This document shows, piece by piece, positions 59,320-64,000 of a stretch of 64,000 bases of DNA. Every line of letters starts with the position of its first letter. Positions within the stretch are counted from its first letter, which is position 1. The DNA comes from Algibacillus agarilyticus (GTDB lineage Bacteria; Pseudomonadota; Gammaproteobacteria; Enterobacterales; Alteromonadaceae): positions 102,195-166,194 of the forward strand of contig NZ_QMED01000008.1 of the NCBI RefSeq assembly GCF_003286125.1, read 5' to 3'. Made by a program: the position numbers and the translations under genes. The notes beneath the pieces were generated by a model. The model saw only the letters and a list, made by a program, of their open reading frames with translations, had not been told where the DNA came from and did no database searches.

Positions 59320-62226
59320 TTATTTGATCTCAGGTATCGAAATGTCGAGCAGTTCCGCTAATGGCTTAGGTTTATTAACAAAGTAGCCTTGTGCATAATC
59401 AACCCCTATTTCCTGCAATTGTAGTAAAATTTCTTCTGATTCAACAAACTCTGCAATAGTTGACATACCAATAGCTTTAGCGACTTCATTAATAGATTTA
59501 ACCATTGCGCAATCGATTGGATCAACGAGCATGTCTTTCACAAATGCACCATCAATTTTTAAATAATCAACCGGCAAGTTTTTTAAATAACCATAAGATG
59601 AAAAACCACTACCAAAATCATCCAATGAAAAATGGCAACCTAAATTTCTAAACGTTTTAATAAAACCAAGTGTTTTATCTAATTGAGTAATAGCTAAGCT
59701 TTCGGTGATCTCAAAACAAATTTTATTATAAGGGATCTTATATTGTTCAAATGCATTTAAAATATATAACCGCATATCTTCATTACCAAGCGAAGGACCC
59801 GAAAGATTAATCGCACACTTACTTAAATTTTGCATGTGATCAGGATGTTCACTTAACCAATTAAAGTAATGATTAATAACCCATTGATCGATTTGTGCCA
59901 TTAAGTTATATCGTTCCGCAGCGGGCAAAAATAAACCGGGTGGAATACGCTCGCCATTTTCACCTTGCATACGAATGAGTAACTCATAATGCAATTTTTC
60001 GTGCACTTTAATAGGCATAATGATTTGAAATTCGAGAAAGAAGCGATCTTCTTCTAAAGCCTTATTAATTTGTGTGACTTGTTCCATTTCGGCATGATGG
60101 CGCTTAACATCTTTATCTAATTCGGTATAGGTATGGATCCGGTTACGCCCCTGTTCTTTAGCAGTAAAACAGGCGGTATCTGCAATGCTTAAAACTTCAT
60201 CAATAGATTGTATTTTTTCATTCACTTCAACCATGCCAATGCTCACACCAACCGTGAAAACTCGACTATCCCATACAAAGCGAAACTCTTGCACAGATTG
60301 CTTAACTTGATAAGCCAGAACAAAAGCTTCATCGCCGGTACAATCCATTAACAACACGCCAAATTCATCGCCACCTAAACGAGCTAGAGTTCCTTTACCT
60401 TCGATTATATCGCGCATTTCTTCGGTTAACTGGCGTAATAAAATATCACCCGCTTTATGACCACAAGTATCGTTCACGACTTTAAATTGGTCTAAATCCA
60501 TATACAGTAAGGTGTGACTTACTTCATCATTGCACTCAAACAAGGCATCATTAAGGCGTTTTTCAAATTCTCTACGATTATACAAACCCGTTAAAGCATC
60601 ATGAGTTGCCATAAACTCAAGTTGCTTTTCCGCTTTTTTACTTTCGGTTATATCAATAATAGAACCAATTAATACGTTGCCATCAATCGTATCAGCTTGA
60701 TACCGTAAATTAATAGAAACCCAAATATTACGCCCATCTTTTCTGCGCCACTGTGCATGATAGCCAATCATCCGCCCTAACTCTTTAGCTTTGCGAACGA
60801 GCTGTTGGCGATCTTTAACATCTAAATAAAAGTGTGCCATATTAGTTTGTTCAGATAGTAAATTTTCAATTGTTTCAAACTTTAATAAATCAACAAAAGC
60901 CTGATTGCCTCGAACAATACGTCCATCTTCAGTGGTTGTATAATGCGCCTCAACAGCATGTTGGTATATATCATGAAACATTTGATAGTGGCTCATCGCT
61001 TTATCTTGTGCGGCCACACTTTGACTTTGTGCTAATTTAATTCTTCCCATTAAAGCATGGAATAAAATCACAAAACTGACGATTTGCCCTATAACCAAAC
61101 CAAATTCAGTGAATATAGTCCGATCAATGACACCACTACGATTTAATATAATAATAAAAATACCAATCGCAAAACATATCCAACTCATTAAAAATCGGCC
61201 ACTGCCTTCTAGTTTATGTTGATAAGCGCGGTAGCCAACGTACAAAGTCGATAACGAAATAATTAGCGCTAAACTCATGCCGATAACAATACCGACAATA
61301 TGCGGAAATATAAAAGGAACTAAAATTAATGAAAAACAACTAAAGATCAGAATTCTAAAGAGACGGTAGGCGTAATAACTATGAGACTGAATTTTCAGAA
61401 ACGAAATATTAAATAAACCTAAAAATGCTAAAGCAAAGCCCATAAAAACAATAAACAAACTTTGACTCAGGTTAGGTTGGTCGTCCCAGAAAAATTGCAA
61501 GCCAAAGCCTTTTAAACTGACATAAAAACCAAAAAAGCAAAGGGCATATAATGAATAATAAAGGAAGGTTTTATCTTTTACGGCATTATAAACAAAAATA
61601 GAATAAACACTAATCGCTAAAATAACGCCCAGTAAGGCCGCTATTAAGCCGATAGCGAGCGATTCAAGTTGATAAAATGTGCTAGGCGTCCACAACGTAA
61701 TAGGAAGTTGAGTAAAACCATCGTTTTTAATTCTGAGGTAAATATCAACCTGTGTTTCAGGCTCTATCATCAAAGGAAACACGAAACTACGATGCTGTAT
61801 ATCACGTTCATATACAGGCTGGGACAAACCAGAACGACCGATCTGTTGGCTAACGTTAGCAAGAGGATCAACAACGTATACTTCAACTTCATCAAGTAGA
61901 GGAAAATCAATCGCGAGAAAATATTCATTTGACTTATCATTTAAATTGTTTAATTTAAATTTGAGCCAGCAAGCTTGATCTGTACTATAAAAAGAAGGAG
62001 ATTGCCGAGTATTAGCATGCCAATCAATTGAGCGATGGTTCTGCAAAAGCTGCTCTATTGATAAATCACTATCGGCCTCGACATAACTAAGAAATTGTCC
62101 CATTTTTATCTTAGTTTCATTACCGATCAAATCAAGAGAGTTAGATGCATAACTATTAGTTATAAAACTCATAAAGAGCAATATACAACTCACTAATAAT
62201 ATTGACGCAAACGAACTAATTCTCAT
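59320..62226 (-). CDS. 7TMR-DISM sensor GGDEF-EAL protein
   Basis: 968 residues. The periplasmic 7TMR-DISMED2 domain (about 30-190, ACWLKFKLNNLNDKSNEYFL, FPLLDEVEVYVVD) and a 7-helix DISM region (about 195-400) are followed by a PAS domain (HAVEAHYTTTEDGRIVRGNQ), an intact GGDEF (ATHDALTGLYNRREF; LARLGGDEFGVLLMD, GGDEF at residues 618-622) and an EAL domain (YELLIRMQGENGERI; CFEITESLAI; LDDFGSGFSSYGYL; YLKIDGAFV; IAEFVESEE; YAQGYFVNKP). The EAL motif is ELL, though the other catalytic residues are kept, so it may have both activities. DISM domains of this kind often bind carbohydrates. Confidence 0.93.
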   Translation of the reverse strand: MRISSFASILLVSCILLFMSFITNSYASNSLDLIGNETKIKMGQFLSYVEADSDLSIEQLLQNHRSIDWHANTRQSPSFYSTDQACWLKFKLNNLNDKSNEYFLAIDFPLLDEVEVYVVDPLANVSQQIGRSGLSQPVYERDIQHRSFVFPLMIEPETQVDIYLRIKNDGFTQLPITLWTPSTFYQLESLAIGLIAALLGVILAISVYSIFVYNAVKDKTFLYYSLYALCFFGFYVSLKGFGLQFFWDDQPNLSQSLFIVFMGFALAFLGLFNISFLKIQSHSYYAYRLFRILIFSCFSLILVPFIFPHIVGIVIGMSLALIISLSTLYVGYRAYQHKLEGSGRFLMSWICFAIGIFIIILNRSGVIDRTIFTEFGLVIGQIVSFVILFHALMGRIKLAQSQSVAAQDKAMSHYQMFHDIYQHAVEAHYTTTEDGRIVRGNQAFVDLLKFETIENLLSEQTNMAHFYLDVKDRQQLVRKAKELGRMIGYHAQWRRKDGRNIWVSINLRYQADTIDGNVLIGSIIDITESKKAEKQLEFMATHDALTGLYNRREFEKRLNDALFECNDEVSHTLLYMDLDQFKVVNDTCGHKAGDILLRQLTEEMRDIIEGKGTLARLGGDEFGVLLMDCTGDEAFVLAYQVKQSVQEFRFVWDSRVFTVGVSIGMVEVNEKIQSIDEVLSIADTACFTAKEQGRNRIHTYTELDKDVKRHHAEMEQVTQINKALEEDRFFLEFQIIMPIKVHEKLHYELLIRMQGENGERIPPGLFLPAAERYNLMAQIDQWVINHYFNWLSEHPDHMQNLSKCAINLSGPSLGNEDMRLYILNAFEQYKIPYNKICFEITESLAITQLDKTLGFIKTFRNLGCHFSLDDFGSGFSSYGYLKNLPVDYLKIDGAFVKDMLVDPIDCAMVKSINEVAKAIGMSTIAEFVESEEILLQLQEIGVDYAQGYFVNKPKPLAELLDISIPEIK

Positions 62227-62321
62227 AAACAGCCTAAATAATGATTTAATTATAATAATGCGGAAAACGCCACATCATATCACGCGTATTAATTAATAAA
62301 ATGGATGTCATTCGAATGCAA

Positions 62322-62621
62322 TTAATTAACAAGCCCTAATACAATAGTGTCTCTTGTTATTGCATCATCGCAATCAAACCAAAATGTTTCAGTTAAAAAT
62401 TCAACATGAAACATGCAAATTAAGCCAGCTAAATCGAGTCGCCAAGAAAATCGATCAGCACCCAAGCTGAACTCTTTTATAATAAATCCTAAAGATAAAA
62501 GCCAATCACTAATGTCTTGCTGACAAACTTCCCAATCAGGAATATAAGACATAGTACATTCAACTATCCAATGATCCGGCGTTTCCGCACACTCAAGAAT
62601 TGAGTAAGTTAACTGCTGCAT
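62322..62621 (-). CDS. DUF3630-like small protein
   Basis: About 99 residues from the ATG at 62621, chosen because GGAA lies 6 bases before it. WIVECTMSYIPDWEVCQQDI and SLGADRFSWRLDLAGLICMF followed by VEFLTETFWFDCDD resemble DUF3630 of Vibrio and Shewanella, whose function is unknown. It is soluble, acidic and Trp-rich. It is 95 bp upstream of the DISM sensor gene on the same strand. Confidence 0.7.
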   Translation of the reverse strand: MQQLTYSILECAETPDHWIVECTMSYIPDWEVCQQDISDWLLSLGFIIKEFSLGADRFSWRLDLAGLICMFHVEFLTETFWFDCDDAITRDTIVLGLVN

Positions 62622-63000
62622 GATATTTCCAACTCTTGAGCCCAATTAGGTTCGGGCTTCGCATAATTATTAAATGAATCTTGCTCACCAAATGGTTAAG
62701 TAACTACATCATGTAATTACTGAACTTTAGTATAGACGTTAATTGGCACAGCAGCGATTGCTTCTTGAGCTAAATATTCTCTAAAATAAATTTGGCGTTT
62801 ATTTTGTTCATTTTACGGTTCCTAAATCTATCCGGTTTAACATCTATCAGTAAACACTCACGATATTTTTAGCCAAATAGTAACATCTTAAATACTTGAA
62901 AAAATACCTTGGTAAACGCTGATTATCTTGATTTATTTAGGGCTATAAATCTAAAGCTAATTGAAATAATAAAATTGAATTTCTCTAATTCCTGCAAAAA
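62622..63000. other. Non-coding region, nothing recognised
   Basis: About 380 bp between the DUF3630-like gene and the transposase remnant. No credible ORF, RNA or repeat seen. The A/T content rises toward 62900. Confidence 0.4.
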
Positions 63001-63049
63001 TTAACCCGCTAACGTTTGCTCACCTTTTTTAAACCAATCCTCTTTAATC

Positions 63050-63657
63050 TCTGCTTACTTTAGCCCAGCTTCTTGTGCATATTTAAATAACATTTTTGTG
63101 TCTTCAACAAATGCATTCCAAGGACTGTATATGCTTCGACAGTGCCTTTAGGTGCCCATAAACGTGTTGTGGTATTTTTCTGGCCGAATCGAGCTTCATC
63201 CTGAAACCAGATATCAACACGTTCAAGTGGTAGGTGACCTGGAGTTTTTTGATCACTTCCAATATGAGTTTTTTTAAACGCTTCTTGAGCGTCTACTGAT
63301 GCTTAGGGTGGCGAGAGCGCGACGTTATCCAACTGAACCCTAATGAATTCAATAAACGATAAATAGAGTTACTGTGATAATTAATGTCAAAATGCTCAAC
63401 TATATAGGCATGAATATCAGCGCCAATTAACCGACCACCGCAATCAGACTGACTACTTTCAGTAATAAACTCACGAAGCTGTTGTTGTTGTTGCTCTGAT
63501 AGGTAAGGTTCGCGACCTTTCTGCTTTTTAGTCTCCAAGCCTTTTAAGCCTGATGCTAGGTAATTAGAAACCCAGTCGTTGACTGAGCGCCTACTCACTT
63601 TTAATATTCTAGCGATTTCGGCTCTATTTTTTCCATCAAGGAAATATGATACTGCTA
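63050..63657 (-). pseudogene. IS630-family transposase, frameshifted and truncated
   Basis: On the minus strand the N-terminal part (63657 to 63293; ARILKVSRRSVNDWVSNYL and LREFITESSQSDCGGR) is an HTH of the IS630 family, ending at a stop after SRSRHPKHQ. The next segment is coded in another frame: DAQEAFKKTHIG, then LERVDIWFQDEARFGQK and TRLWAPKGTVE, giving the first DDE Asp region. One missing base at about 63293 explains the shift. After about 63130 the sequence diverges from the family and the rest of the catalytic domain is absent, leaving a WNAFVEDTKMLFKYAQEAGL remnant. The original 5' end is lost; the open frame begins in the abutting MITE. Confidence 0.8.
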
Positions 63658-63885
63658 ATACCAATCCGTAATAATAAGTGCCCACTCAGCGAGCGTTTAA
63701 ATGCGCTTAAATGAAAGAATAGCGGTGCTCTTTTGAGGTCGAGCAACACAGAGTAAGCCCATTTAAAACTCGCCTGAAAGGAATGCCCCAGCGGCTTTTG
63801 ACCCGCGTTATCGGTATTTGAAAGGGAACAACCATTCCTACACACCGACGCCTTGTTCAAAAACCGCTGGATGCATGCTGAGAGA
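63658..63885 (-). mobile_element. MITE, truncated copy in opposite orientation
   Basis: Reverse-complement match to 43338-43565 at 219 of 228 positions with no indel. It includes the internal part and the right terminal repeat, but the left terminal repeat (24 bp) is missing. Its right end runs straight into the transposase remnant, and its last codons are in frame with it, so the frame's start codon (63685) is MITE sequence. Confidence 0.88.
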
Positions 63886-63914
63886 TCAGCTAAACCCAAG
63901 CGCCAGATACAACA

Positions 63915-63937
63915 AAGCCCAGTCATAAACTGGGCTT
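63915..63937 (-). terminator. rRNA operon terminator
   Basis: On the minus strand AAGCCCAGT-TTATG-ACTGGGCTT followed by TGTTG, beginning 13 bp after the end of the 5S gene. A typical rRNA operon terminator position. Confidence 0.8.
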
Positions 63938-63949
63938 CATCTTAATAAG

Positions 63950-64000
63950 TGCCTGACAGTGTGCTACTCTCACATGGGAACTCCCACACTACCATCGCCG
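63950..64000 (-). rRNA. rrf: 5S ribosomal RNA, 3' part
   Basis: The reverse complement (CGGCGATGGTAGTGTGGGAG, then CCCATGTGAGAGTAG and CTGTCAGGCA) matches the conserved 3' third of gammaproteobacterial 5S rRNA, ending near 63950. The rest, and presumably 23S and 16S, lie beyond the window. Confidence 0.92.

Overview
The window is about 64 kb of AT-rich chromosome from a marine gammaproteobacterium, most likely an agar-degrading member of the Alteromonadales (Catenovulum/Paraglaciecola type; genus is an inference). The reasons are the housekeeping synteny (fkpA-slyX-yheV-yheS; mltB-rlpA-dacA-ybeD-lipB-lipA), two secreted GH16 enzymes, a large carbohydrate-type TonB-dependent receptor, a xylose operon, a rhombosortase-type GlyGly-CTERM protein and many c-di-GMP enzymes. 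Nothing looks like a prophage or CRISPR locus. The right edge enters the 3' end of a 5S rRNA gene on the minus strand, so an rRNA operon lies just outside.

Layout. 1-3.8 kb: 5' part of a class III alcohol dehydrogenase (frmA) divergent from a LysR gene, then small stress and unknown genes (AlkD-like, DUF3224, AraC, YjbR). 3.9-5.9 kb: a nitric-oxide defence unit (flavohaemoglobin hmp plus a 94-residue membrane protein) under two NorR-like operators. 5.9-10.4 kb: a Cache-GGDEF cyclase, a two-domain acyltransferase resembling OlsF ornithine-lipid synthase, and an LpxH-like phosphoesterase. 11-17 kb: a CBM6-CBM6-GH16 agarase-like enzyme and a GH16 lipoprotein flanking a LysR/MFS-efflux pair. 17.3-20.5 kb: an HDAC-family deacetylase, a three-repeat lipoprotein and an inverted-repeat element. 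20.5-35 kb: the fkpA-slyX-yheV-yheS block, a HAD phosphatase, DinB, a soluble CZB chemoreceptor, a TANGO2-type protein, a second OlsF-like protein, a low-complexity/FliS-like gene pair, a GlyGly-CTERM cyclophilin and yheT.

35-43 kb is the xylose region: xylB-xylA on the minus strand flanked by two different XylR paralogues, with solute-binding proteins on each side. 43.3-43.6 kb holds a 252-bp MITE. 43.6-48.7 kb is the lipoate/cell-wall block. 48.8-54 kb is a sugar-porter MFS gene divergent from a TonB-dependent receptor; the space between them carries the same 14-bp palindrome (TGTTAnCGnTAACA) seen twice upstream of the first xylR, so the two regions are probably one regulon for pentose/xylo-oligosaccharide uptake and catabolism. 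54-62.6 kb: glycosyltransferase plus PAP2 pair, rraA, two large c-di-GMP proteins with EAL domains and a DUF3630-like protein. 63-64 kb: a broken IS630-family transposase whose 5' end is fused to a second, inverted copy of the MITE, then the rRNA terminator and 5S rRNA.

The items most worth a second look are the shared xyl/TonB operator with two XylR paralogues, the tandem NorR-like sites before a small membrane protein and hmp, the TGGA-loop hairpin cluster near 30.8 kb, the triple-repeat PrcB-like lipoprotein, the paired OlsF-like enzymes, and the MITE/IS630 pair.
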